Of a DNA stretch of 47,292 nucleotides, positions 16,518 through 24,335 are shown piece after piece. A model generated the notes under the pieces. It had not been told where the DNA came from, ran no database searches, and worked only from the letters and a program-made list of their open reading frames with translations. The stretch comes from JAWXBR01 sp034440235 (GTDB taxonomy: Bacteria > Bacteroidota > Ignavibacteria > Kapaibacteriales > Kapaibacteriaceae), in NCBI GenBank assembly GCA_034440235.1, contig JAWXBR010000049.1:1-47292 (forward strand). Direction: 5' to 3'. The position numbers and the translations under genes were made by a program. Position 1 is the first letter of the stretch, and each line of letters starts with the position of its first letter.

Positions 16518-16592
16518 ATCTTAATGTCGGATACAATCATGCGAATTACGGATGTAACAATGCGAATGCCGGATACAATCATGCGAATCACA
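16518..16592 (+). repeat. 21-bp tandem repeat multiplying the start codon of the LRR gene
   Basis: 21-bp units begin at 16518, 16539, 16560 and (partial) 16581; from the second on each starts with ATGCGAAT. The reading frame runs through all copies and offers ATGs at 16524, 16539, 16560, 16566 and 16581. The last one begins a normal signal peptide. Depending on which start is used, the protein carries up to 19 extra residues. Confidence 0.8.
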
Positions 16593-17552
16593 ATTGTTGT
16601 GCTGGTGTTGTCATGTTACGGAATCGTTGCCTACGCTCAAGCTCCGGTAGACTCACGAACGCCTTTGCAAAGCAGAGGTGTACAGTCAATCTCGACCTCG
16701 AGTTCAAACGATTTGTCCGCGGCACTGAAGGATCCGAATCTGGTGTTGAAGCTCGATTTGTCGGGACAAAACCTGACAACGCTCACAGATAGCATTGGGT
16801 TGTTTGGCAATCTCGAAGAATTGAACCTCGGACGTAATAAGCTTAAGTCGCTGCCAATATCTGTAGGCGAATTACGCAAGCTGCGTGTGTTGCGCCTTGC
16901 CTATAACAACTTCACAGAAGTACCACTTGCCATTCGCGACTTAGCCCATCTCGAAGTGTTAAACATTTCCAATAACCCGATAACGACGCTTGACGAACGG
17001 GCATTTACTGGACTCGCGAACCTTAAAGAATTGCGCATGGACTTTCTGAAAGTGTCCGTATTGCCAACATCCATCGGGTCGTGCCTAAACCTAAATGTTT
17101 TGAGCGCCGAAGGCAACGCATTAAAAGCACTTCCTGCATTCATCGGCAATCTCAAGCAACTAACGAGCGTCAACGTGTCGAGCAACGACATTTCTGTAAT
17201 TGCAGACACCATCTTCACTCTGCCTTCTCTTGAGACCCTTACCATCAATGCAAACAAGCTTAAGGGGCTGCCTGATGCACTGGGTGCGTCAAGGCTCCGC
17301 ACCTTCGAAGCCGATTCTAATGCCATCGACTCTGTACCGGCGTCGATAGGGGGCTGTAAGAATCTTGAGCGCCTGTCGCTCGCACATAACAAGCTCACAA
17401 CTGTGCCAAAAGAGATTGGTAAGTGCCAGAATCTCGGCTATCTCGATATAAGTGGCAATGCGTTAGTAGCACTGCCGGTGAAGGAACTTGCATCGCTATC
17501 GGCCCTGTCTGTGCTTCGCATTGCCAATAAGCCGGGAATGCAGAAAGAATAA
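16581..17552 (+). CDS. Secreted leucine-rich-repeat protein
   Basis: From ATG 16581, 323 residues. A signal peptide (MRITIVVLVLSCYGIVAYA, cut before QA) is followed by about ten 22-24-residue leucine-rich repeats of the LxxLxLxxNxLxxLP type (e.g. NLEELNLGRNKLKSLP, NLERLSLAHNKLTTVP). Such repeats form a curved binding surface; the partner is unknown. It is probably periplasmic or surface-exposed; no T9SS tail is seen. The start was chosen because it begins the signal peptide; upstream in-frame ATGs lie in the 21-bp repeat, and a TTG at 16509 overlaps the terminator T-run and is unlikely. Confidence 0.8.
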   Translation: MRITIVVLVLSCYGIVAYAQAPVDSRTPLQSRGVQSISTSSSNDLSAALKDPNLVLKLDLSGQNLTTLTDSIGLFGNLEELNLGRNKLKSLPISVGELRKLRVLRLAYNNFTEVPLAIRDLAHLEVLNISNNPITTLDERAFTGLANLKELRMDFLKVSVLPTSIGSCLNLNVLSAEGNALKALPAFIGNLKQLTSVNVSSNDISVIADTIFTLPSLETLTINANKLKGLPDALGASRLRTFEADSNAIDSVPASIGGCKNLERLSLAHNKLTTVPKEIGKCQNLGYLDISGNALVALPVKELASLSALSVLRIANKPGMQKE

Positions 17553-17575
17553 AATCCCTAAATTCGAACTTCTAT

Positions 17576-17648
17576 GGCGGGCGTAGCTCAATGGTAGAGT
17601 CCCAGATTGTGATTCTGGTTGTTGCGGGTTCAAGCCCCGTCGCTCGCC
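17576..17648 (+). tRNA. tRNA-His (anticodon GTG)
   Basis: Full cloverleaf: acceptor GCGGGCG pairs with CGCTCGC (one G-U), D arm GCTC/GAGT, anticodon arm CCAGA/TCTGG around loop TTGTGAT with anticodon GTG, T arm GCGGG/CCCGT with loop TTCAAGC. The extra 5' G at 17576 faces C73 at 17648, the histidine identity pair. CCA is not encoded. Confidence 0.96.
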
Positions 17649-17658
17649 CTCTACTACC

Positions 17659-17690
17659 AACGCCGTGGTTGTTCTACACCGCGGCGTTTG
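17659..17690 (+). terminator. Probable terminator after tRNA-His
   Basis: AACGCCGTGG (17659-17668) pairs with CCGCGGCGTT (17679-17688) with one G-U, loop of ten bases, followed by a short TTTG. It sits between the tRNA and the GH57 gene. Confidence 0.6.
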
Positions 17691-17696
17691 TTGATT

Positions 17697-19337
17697 ATGG
17701 TCACCTTTGTCTTTCATACGCATCTGCCGTACGTGATGCATCACGGGAAGTGGCCGCACGGTAGCGACTGGCTCTGCGAGGCAGTAGCCGAATGTTATTT
17801 GCCGCTGCTTCGCATGTGTGATGCTCTTCTTGCCGACGGAATACGTCCCGGCATCACCTTCGACATCTCACCTGTTCTCTGCGAACAGCTTACACATCCC
17901 GACTTCCCCGATCTGTTCAGAGCATATTGCGCTGAACATGCCGGACTTGCAGCGGCCGACAGAACACAGACCGAAGAGCCGTTGCCAGAAGAGTTAATGC
18001 ATTCGGCGTCGTGGTGGGAAGCCTGGTACAACGACCGTGCAAAGGAATATGACGAGGTGTACAATGCCGACATCATCGGTGCTCTTCGCAGGCTTCAAGA
18101 TGCAGGTGCAATAGAAGTGATGACGTGTGCTGCAACACATGGTTATTTGCCATTGCTGGCAGAGGATGCAAGTGTTGACTTGCAGATGTTTGTGGCACGT
18201 GCGAATTACAGACGGCATTTCGGACGCGATCCGTTGGGCACCTGGTTGCCCGAGTGCGCATACCGTCCGGCCTACGCATGGCACACGATGTTGCCCGTGG
18301 CCGCATACTCCAGAGCCCGCAAGCGCGAAGGTGTAGAGCAGGTGCTGGCGCGACACGATCTGCATTACTTCGTCACCGACGAGCCCCCTTTAATGGATGC
18401 CAAACGGCTGAATGCACGCAACAAGAAGCCCCTTTCACCTTTTGAACTTTATGTTGTTGGCTCGCCACCACACAAAGAACGCGTTGGCGTCCTTACACGC
18501 AACATTAAAATTTCGATGCAGGTGTGGAGCGCAGAACTTGGATATCCTGGTGATGGTGATTATCTAGATTTCCATAAAAAATCTTCACGATCGGGATTAC
18601 GCTACTGGCGGGTTACCGATACGAAGGTCGACATGTCTGCTAAGCAGATGTACGTACCTGAGAACGCACAACAACGTGCACGCGATCATGCAAAACATTA
18701 TGTGAGTATACTCGAGACAGCCGCGCTGCATCGTATATCAGAGTCGGATGATGCGGCCGTGACAATTTGTTTGCCCTTCGACACAGAGTTGTTCGGACAC
18801 TGGTGGTTCGAAGGTCCGACATTTATCGAAAACGTTCTGCGCGGCATTCAGACGAGCGCTGTTTTGTCACGTACGCTTGCACACGAACGAATGCAGCCAG
18901 AGAATGTCGTAGGTGAAATTGCGCTGCCAGAGTCGTCGTGGGGTAACAACAACAATCATAGCGTATGGATGCAGCACGAGACGTTCTGGTTATGGGAACG
19001 TGAGTATGCACTTGAGCGACGCGTGAGACTGCTCTTGGAAAAACATCATCGAGCGCGATGGGATGAAACATTAGCGCGCATTATGATAGCGTTGTTCCGA
19101 GAACTGCTTTTAGCTCAAGCGTCCGACTGGCCTTTCCTGATTTCCAACGGAACGGCAAGGGATTACGCGTCCATGCGGTTTCACAGTCATGCCGCTGACT
19201 GCGATCGACTGTGCACCACTGCAGAGCGATATGCAACAACGAAGGCAATGACCGACGAAGACAGAGCACATCTCGAGGCTGGTGAAGCGCGTGGGTTGAT
19301 ATTTGCTGCAGAGTTAATGGAGTACATCAAGCGATGA
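17697..19337 (+). CDS. GH57 family 1,4-alpha-glucan branching enzyme (DUF1957 type)
   Basis: 546 residues. The N-terminal motif VFHTHLPYVMHHGKWPHG begins the GH57 (beta/alpha)7 barrel. The nucleophile is predicted as E186 in TWLPECAYRP and the acid/base as D362 in PFDTELFGHWWFEGP, close to the positions known in the Thermus enzyme. A C-terminal helical domain (SSWGNNNNHSVWMQHETFWL onward) is typical of this branching-enzyme branch. It makes alpha-1,6 branches in glycogen-like glucans in the cytoplasm. ATG 17697 gives the standard start; the frame upstream runs into the tRNA and is not used. No other glycogen genes are in view. Confidence 0.9.
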   Translation: MVTFVFHTHLPYVMHHGKWPHGSDWLCEAVAECYLPLLRMCDALLADGIRPGITFDISPVLCEQLTHPDFPDLFRAYCAEHAGLAAADRTQTEEPLPEELMHSASWWEAWYNDRAKEYDEVYNADIIGALRRLQDAGAIEVMTCAATHGYLPLLAEDASVDLQMFVARANYRRHFGRDPLGTWLPECAYRPAYAWHTMLPVAAYSRARKREGVEQVLARHDLHYFVTDEPPLMDAKRLNARNKKPLSPFELYVVGSPPHKERVGVLTRNIKISMQVWSAELGYPGDGDYLDFHKKSSRSGLRYWRVTDTKVDMSAKQMYVPENAQQRARDHAKHYVSILETAALHRISESDDAAVTICLPFDTELFGHWWFEGPTFIENVLRGIQTSAVLSRTLAHERMQPENVVGEIALPESSWGNNNNHSVWMQHETFWLWEREYALERRVRLLLEKHHRARWDETLARIMIALFRELLLAQASDWPFLISNGTARDYASMRFHSHAADCDRLCTTAERYATTKAMTDEDRAHLEAGEARGLIFAAELMEYIKR

Positions 19338-19397
19338 ACGCTCGCACATTGCAAAGTGCCCTAGCATGACAGTACACGTATTGCACGGTGTAATGTC

Positions 19398-20273
19398 ATG
19401 ATGCGTATTCTCATACGTCAGCTTCGTGTGTACCAGTGGGTGAAGAACATCCTGCTGTTTGTGCCGCTGTTGCTTGCACATGAAACGTCCGACCCGACGC
19501 GCCTGCTCGACGTTGTGCTGGCGTTTGTTGCGTTCTGCCTGTGTGCATCGGGCGTGTATGTACTGAACGATCTCGTAGACCTCGACGCCGATCGCAAACA
19601 TCCCACAAAAAGATTTCGTCCGCTTGCGTCCGGTGTACTCGCATTACACTCTGCTCGCGCTCTCATTCCGATTCTGTTTCTTTCTGGTTTTGCAGTTGGC
19701 TTTATTGTTGGCTTGCCCTTCTTCTGGTGGCTACTGGCCTACGTCGTTGCAACCACGTTTTACTCGCTGAAGCTCAAGCGCGTGGTGTTGCTCGATGTGC
19801 TCTTGCTTGCAGGCTTGTACGCTGTGCGTGTGCAGGCGGGTGCTACCGCTGCGGACGTGCCCCTTACGCCGTGGCTTATTGCCTTTGCGTTGTTTCTGTT
19901 TATGTCACTTGCATTTCTGAAGCGGTATGTCGAACTGCGCGACTCGACGGACGATGCAAGCACTGTTATTGCGGGAAGGGGATATAAGCCTAGCGATGCC
20001 GTGTTTGTTGCCAATGCGGGTCCGGCGATGGGATATATTTCGGTGCTGGTGTTTATTCTGTACGTGAACGGACCCAGCGTACAGAGTCTATACGAACATC
20101 CGCTGCGCCTCTGGCTTCTTGTACCCGTGCTCGTCTACTGGGTGAGTCGCATGTGGTTCATCGCACATCGTGGTGAAATGCACGACGACCCAATTGTGTT
20201 TACTGCGCGCGATCCACACAGCTACGTCGTCGCACTTGCAGCGGCAGCCATTGTCGTAAGTGCATCGATATGA
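19398..20273 (+). CDS. UbiA-family prenyltransferase, probable decaprenyl-phosphate phosphoribosyltransferase
   Basis: 291 residues with eight to nine membrane segments. The Asp-rich motif NDLVDLDADRKHPTKRFRP (about 53-71) and second loop YSLKLKRVVLLDVLLLAG match the branch typified by mycobacterial Rv3806c, which transfers 5-phosphoribose from PRPP to polyprenyl phosphate rather than prenylating quinones. Context supports this: it overlaps the dprE1-like gene by 4 bp (ATGA), which overlaps the dprE2-like gene likewise. Together they would make polyprenyl-phosphoryl-arabinose. The phosphatase acting between steps is not in the window. Start at ATG 19398 or 19401. Confidence 0.85.
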   Translation: MMRILIRQLRVYQWVKNILLFVPLLLAHETSDPTRLLDVVLAFVAFCLCASGVYVLNDLVDLDADRKHPTKRFRPLASGVLALHSARALIPILFLSGFAVGFIVGLPFFWWLLAYVVATTFYSLKLKRVVLLDVLLLAGLYAVRVQAGATAADVPLTPWLIAFALFLFMSLAFLKRYVELRDSTDDASTVIAGRGYKPSDAVFVANAGPAMGYISVLVFILYVNGPSVQSLYEHPLRLWLLVPVLVYWVSRMWFIAHRGEMHDDPIVFTARDPHSYVVALAAAAIVVSASI

Positions 20274-21790
20274 GCGAGACGCCGAACGTGTCATCAACTA
20301 CAGACATATCAACAACGCCGTCCAATTCAGAATTGTCGAGTGTTCCTTCGTGGGGAAACTATCCAAAGGCCGAGCCGCGTGATGTAGAGACGCTTGTGTG
20401 GCGTCAGGACCAGCCCACATGGACCCAGGCCGATGCGCCTGTGCTTGCCTACGGCATGGGCCGGTCGTATGGCGATGTGTGTTTGAATGCGGGCGGACGC
20501 ATCATGCGAACGGAGTTGCTCGATCATATACTTTATTATGATCATCAGCGCGGCATCATTCGTGTCGAAGCAGGATTGTCTATTGGCGCATTACTTGACA
20601 TAATTGTCCCTCGCGGCTGGTTTGTACCCGTCACTCCAGGCACACAATTCGTAACGATAGGCGGCGCCGTTGCAAACGACATCCATGGCAAGAACCATCA
20701 TCGTGTGGGCACGTTCGGACGTCACGTGCGCGCCTTCGAACTTGTGCGCAGCGATGGCAGCGCCACGCTGTGCACGCCCCTTGACAACACCGAATTGTTT
20801 GCGGCTACGATTGGAGGACTGGGCCTGACTGGACTCATCACGTGGGTCGAAATTCAGCTCATCCCGATCGTTTCGCGTTATCTGAAAACCGAAAGTGTGA
20901 AGACACGCACACTCGAAGAGGCAGCAGAACTTACTGCTGCATCCGACGCTGCATGGGATTACACTGTCACCTGGATTAACCTCACGCACCCCGGTAGGGG
21001 GCTTGGAAGGGGGCTTGTGCATCGTGGCAACTTCCTCGACAAACACGATCGGTCCTTGCTCGAAGAGCCGCGACGCATGAAAGCGTCGGTGCCATTCATG
21101 ATGCCTCCGTGGTTACTAAACAAAGCAACAATCAGTACATTCAATGCAGGGTATTACGGAAAACAGCGCAGGCGTGTATCGCATCATACGGTCGATTTTC
21201 AGCCGTATTTCTATCCGCTCGATGCCATTCACAATTGGAACAAGCTGTATGGCAAGCGAGGCATGTTGCAGTATCAATGTGTTGTGCCAAATGGTGGTTC
21301 CGACGACCCACATCGTGGTGTTCGCTCCATCCGTAAGCTGTTAAAAACATTGCAAACTGCCGGAGCTTCTTCGTTTCTTGCCGTTATCAAAATATTCGGC
21401 GATTTGCCATCTCCCGGCATGTTATCCTTTCCACGTCCAGGCCTTACACTCTCCCTCGACATGCCTTTCTCCGACTTGACAATTCGAGCACTTGCAAAGT
21501 GCGACGGTATTGTGCTCGACGAGGGTGGACGCATCTATCCAGCGAAAGACGCACGCATGTCGGCGAATACGTTCAGGGCCATGTATCCAGAGGCAGAGAA
21601 GTTTGCGGAGTACATCGACCCAGCGTTCTCGAGCTCGTTCTGGCGTCGAGTCTGGCAATCACCAAAAGATCAAACTACAGGAACGTCAACAGGTACATCA
21701 ACAGGTACATCAACAGGTACATCAACAGGTACATCAACAGGTACATCAACAGGTACATCAACAGGTACATCAACAGGAACGTCAACATGA
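20270..21790 (+). CDS. dprE1: DprE1-like FAD-dependent decaprenylphosphoryl-ribose 2'-oxidase
   Basis: 506 residues. The FAD-binding (VAO-type) domain shows GMGRSYGDVCLN, PGTQFVTIGGAVANDIHGKN and ATIGGLGLTGLI, followed by the substrate domain (LYGKRGMLQYQCVVP, SFLAVIKIFGD, LSFPRPGLTLSLDMPF). It oxidises the ribose C2' of the lipid-linked sugar, the first step of epimerisation to arabinose. The residue equivalent to M. tuberculosis Cys387 (in the PGWNVCVD context) is Ser395 here. The last 36 residues are a (GTST)9 tail from a 12-bp DNA repeat and are probably dispensable. Stop and the dprE2 start overlap (ATGA). Confidence 0.88.
   Translation: MSETPNVSSTTDISTTPSNSELSSVPSWGNYPKAEPRDVETLVWRQDQPTWTQADAPVLAYGMGRSYGDVCLNAGGRIMRTELLDHILYYDHQRGIIRVEAGLSIGALLDIIVPRGWFVPVTPGTQFVTIGGAVANDIHGKNHHRVGTFGRHVRAFELVRSDGSATLCTPLDNTELFAATIGGLGLTGLITWVEIQLIPIVSRYLKTESVKTRTLEEAAELTAASDAAWDYTVTWINLTHPGRGLGRGLVHRGNFLDKHDRSLLEEPRRMKASVPFMMPPWLLNKATISTFNAGYYGKQRRRVSHHTVDFQPYFYPLDAIHNWNKLYGKRGMLQYQCVVPNGGSDDPHRGVRSIRKLLKTLQTAGASSFLAVIKIFGDLPSPGMLSFPRPGLTLSLDMPFSDLTIRALAKCDGIVLDEGGRIYPAKDARMSANTFRAMYPEAEKFAEYIDPAFSSSFWRRVWQSPKDQTTGTSTGTSTGTSTGTSTGTSTGTSTGTSTGTSTGTST
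21677..21784. repeat. 12-bp in-frame repeat, nine copies, at the dprE1 3' end
   Basis: Nine copies of a 12-bp unit encode GTST nine times. The first and last are acaggaacgtca, the seven between are acaggtacatca, suggesting expansion of an internal copy. The array ends two bases before the ATGA overlap with the next gene, so the coupling is kept. Confidence 0.95.
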
Positions 21791-22578
21791 GCAAGTCTGA
21801 AGAAACGCAAGACGGACCCGAGCTCGATTTAGGCGGAGCACGTCATCGTGTTGTTATTGTCGGCGCCACGTCGGCCATCGCACAGACTTGGGCACGCACC
21901 CTCGACTTGCACAAAACGAAGTTCTTGCTAATTGCGCGCAGTGAGGAAAAGGTTAAGACTGTTGCTTCAGATCTAATCGCACGCGGTGCACTAAGCGCAG
22001 ACATCATGGTTGTCGACGTACGCAGTCGTGATGCACATGCAGAAATGGTGAACGTTGCATCGAATGTTCTCATAAGTCCGACCATCGTCATGATTGCCCA
22101 TGGCACGTTGCCCGATCAGGAGTTACTTAACACCGACGTCGACGCAACGCTCGACTCATTCCTTACAAACGCAGTAAGCGTAATCTCGATTGCACAGCGT
22201 TTCGCCCTGCACATGGTTGCGCACGGTGGTGGTTCAATCGTTGTGTTATCATCGGTTGCCGGCGAACGTGCTCGCAAGACCATCTATGCGTATGGGGCTG
22301 CGAAGTCCGCCATTTCTATGTTCGGCGCCGGACTCGGTGCACACTGGGCCGACAAGGGTCTACATGTCCTGGTCGTAAAGCCGGGTCCCGTCGCCACCCC
22401 CATGATCGCCCATCGTCCGAAATCCTTCATCACCACCTCGACCTCCCACGTCGCCAAGCGCATCAACGCTGCCCTCAAGAGCAAGTCGTCTGTCATCTAC
22501 GTCCCATGGTTCTGGCGTTACATCATGGGCATGCTTCGTTACGTGCCCGAGAAGATGTTCAGGAAGATTAAGATTTAG
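21787..22578 (+). CDS. dprE2: DprE2-like SDR, decaprenylphosphoryl-2-keto-ribose reductase
   Basis: 263 residues from the ATG that overlaps the dprE1 stop. Short-chain dehydrogenase/reductase: nucleotide-binding segment VVIVGATSAIAQTWA (a DprE2-like variant of the glycine motif), MIAHGTLPDQ in place of NNAG, and catalytic serine, tyrosine and lysine in SSVAGERARKTIYAYGAAKS. With NADH it would reduce the 2-keto intermediate to the arabinose form. Third gene of the coupled cassette; its end converges with a truncated regulator three bases away. The frame is open further upstream inside the dprE1 repeat, but that extension is not a real start. Confidence 0.87.
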   Translation: MSKSEETQDGPELDLGGARHRVVIVGATSAIAQTWARTLDLHKTKFLLIARSEEKVKTVASDLIARGALSADIMVVDVRSRDAHAEMVNVASNVLISPTIVMIAHGTLPDQELLNTDVDATLDSFLTNAVSVISIAQRFALHMVAHGGGSIVVLSSVAGERARKTIYAYGAAKSAISMFGAGLGAHWADKGLHVLVVKPGPVATPMIAHRPKSFITTSTSHVAKRINAALKSKSSVIYVPWFWRYIMGMLRYVPEKMFRKIKI

Positions 22579-22581
22579 CCA

Positions 22582-23155
22582 CTACGCCGCTACAATGAAC
22601 GCATACTTAGACAACGCGATGGAGTGATGCACCCCGAGTTTAAACAATAAAGCGCGTCTTTGATTTGCAATCGTACGAATGCTACGATTGAGTTTCCTGG
22701 CGATTTCGGGTATGGTGTAACCGGCTAGAATGTATTCGAAGACGCATTTCTCCGAAGGCGTAAGTGCTCGACGAACATCATCCGTCAGTTGAGTATCAAG
22801 GCTTGTGCGAGGCCAGACGTACGTACGGGTGTGTACAGCCCTGATGACGCGGACTATCTCTTGGATGTCTGCACGTTTACAGATGAATCCGTCTGCGAGT
22901 ACATGGCGAGACCAAATGATTGCCTCGTCCGAATATAGATCTGTGAGAAACACAATTTTGCACAGTGCAACCGAGTGCTTCATGTGTGTGCAGACGTCGA
23001 ACCCGCTCAAGCCACGCATTTGAATGGCGCTCAGTACGAGGTCGATGTCGGCATGGCATCGACGAATCTCTTCAAGGGCGACTGACGTGTCTTCGGTACT
23101 ACCGACAACCTTGACATCAGGAAAATCGTGTAGCGCAGTTCGAAGCCCAAGTACC
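22582..23155 (-). pseudogene. 5'-truncated LuxR-type response regulator (NarL/FixJ family)
   Basis: The C-terminal HTH is complete (LTPSEKCVFEYILAGYTIPE, IARKLNRSIRTIANQR). Upstream, the receiver domain can be read in the same frame back to VLGLRTALHDFPDVKVV at about 23155, beyond the first ATG (23019). There it stops: the expected start and the first beta-strand with the acidic pair are missing and an in-frame TAA follows upstream. The phospho-acceptor aspartate is also replaced, with DLVLSAIQM where DxVLxDIQM is expected. It abuts another 5'-truncated gene across an inverted repeat, so it is most likely a remnant. A short protein from ATG 23019 (145 residues) could still be made. Confidence 0.75.
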
Positions 23156-23172
23156 GTAATTACGTACGGTAC
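23151..23172. other. Perfect 8-bp inverted repeat at a rearrangement junction
   Basis: GTACCGTA (23151-23158) and TACGGTAC (23165-23172) are exact inverse complements around six bases. It lies where the receiver domain homology (minus strand) stops and shortly before the homology of the downstream secreted-protein remnant begins (plus strand, about 23195). It probably marks the breakpoint of a deletion or inversion. Confidence 0.7.
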
Positions 23173-24283
23173 GAATTGCGCAATCGCTTATGCCAACAAC
23201 TACGACAGTAGACGTATTGGCTTGGGTGTGCATGCGGCTTCATCTCTGTCTATTGTCGATGACAACGAATGGTTAGCGGTGTCCGATTCGGTTTACATGA
23301 GCTCGAATAAATCAGAAACATGGACAGCAGCGACGTCTGCAGGACTTCCCCGCGACTCCACCGGAAGAATCTATGAGACGTCGCACATTGTGCGCATCTC
23401 TCCAACCACCCTTCTTTTAGGTTTCCGCGGCCTTCATCGTGATGACGACACCGACACGGCAGTTGCACGTCCGGGTGGACTCTACCGCTCCGATGACAAT
23501 GGGGCAACTTGGACACGCAGCGATGAGGGCCTAGGCTTGCAGACGTACATCTGGTACATCACGAAACTCGATGATGCTACGCTCCTTTGCGCCGCGGGAC
23601 AAGTGCTCGCCGATACCAATAACGTTGGCAATGGTGAAACAGATCGGTACAATCAGACAGGTGCAACAATTATGCGCTCGACGGATGCGGGCCTCACGTG
23701 GACGATGGTGCACGACGAACCTCGTGCGCGGCCTGCGTTCTGGGGACGCCGAGAGATACTTGCTACATCACCCTCGCGTGTGTTGTACGCAAGCATGGAA
23801 GATGGCGTTTTGGAGAGCACCGATGCAGGCTTGTCGTGGCATACGTTGGGCGAACTGCCGCTGTACTACAGGTTTATCAATGATATCGAAGTAGACAATA
23901 AGGGCACGATCTACGCCGGTACCGATAAGGGACTCTATACGTTTACACCGACAACGAGCAACGTTGATGATCGCGACAATAGCGGCAACGTCGATAATGA
24001 TGACGCCCATGGCAAGTTTGCATCGGTATGGGCATACCCAACCCCAGTCGAAGAGCAGCTCACGATTCGCGTGAATCATGCTCACCTTACGAAAGGAAAG
24101 CCAAAACTAACCTTGGTTAACATCTACGGTGTGCAGATTCGAGATTTATCATCGATGATTACGCAGACGTCGGCCCGCCAAGAATTCAACATCTCTGTGG
24201 ATGGGCTATCACCAGGTGTGTATCTTATATCATTCAGCCACGCAGGTGCTAGCGAATGGTGCAAGGTGATGATACAACGATAA
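23173..24283 (+). pseudogene. 5'-truncated T9SS-secreted BNR/sialidase-like protein (C-terminal part)
   Basis: From about 23195 the frame encodes BNR-type repeats (SDNGATWTRSDEGLG, STDAGLTWTMVHDEPR, STDAGLSWHTLGELP) and a C-terminal T9SS sorting domain (VWAYPTPVEEQLTIRV to GVYLISFSHAGASEWCKVMI). It closely matches the 3' 1.05 kb of the gene at 30346-32879. That relative has a signal peptide and 500 further N-terminal residues, all absent here. The apparent ORF start at 23024 lies inside the reversed regulator and is not genuine. Without a signal peptide the product could not enter the secretion route, so I call it a remnant. Confidence 0.8.
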
Positions 24284-24313
24284 AAGCCGTAGAGACATAA
24301 GTCTTTACGGCTT
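24284..24313 (-). terminator. Intrinsic terminator between ftsH and the secreted-protein remnant
   Basis: A 13-bp stem (24284-24296 with 24301-24313, one G-U) closes on the tetraloop ATAA. Read on the minus strand it is followed by TTTTAT, fitting termination of the dusB-tilS-hpt-ftsH unit. It may work in both directions, as the plus-strand gene ends at 24283. Confidence 0.8.
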
Positions 24314-24335
24314 CGTATCAATTGTCGTTGTAGAC

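Noticed and set aside
16509..16523. TTG at 16509 as start of the LRR protein
   Set aside because: It lies in the T-run of a terminator and before the repeated ATGs; the signal peptide begins at ATG 16581.
23024..23195. Start of a secreted-protein gene at 23024
   Set aside because: This stretch is the reverse strand of a response regulator receiver domain; similarity to the paralogue begins only near 23195.
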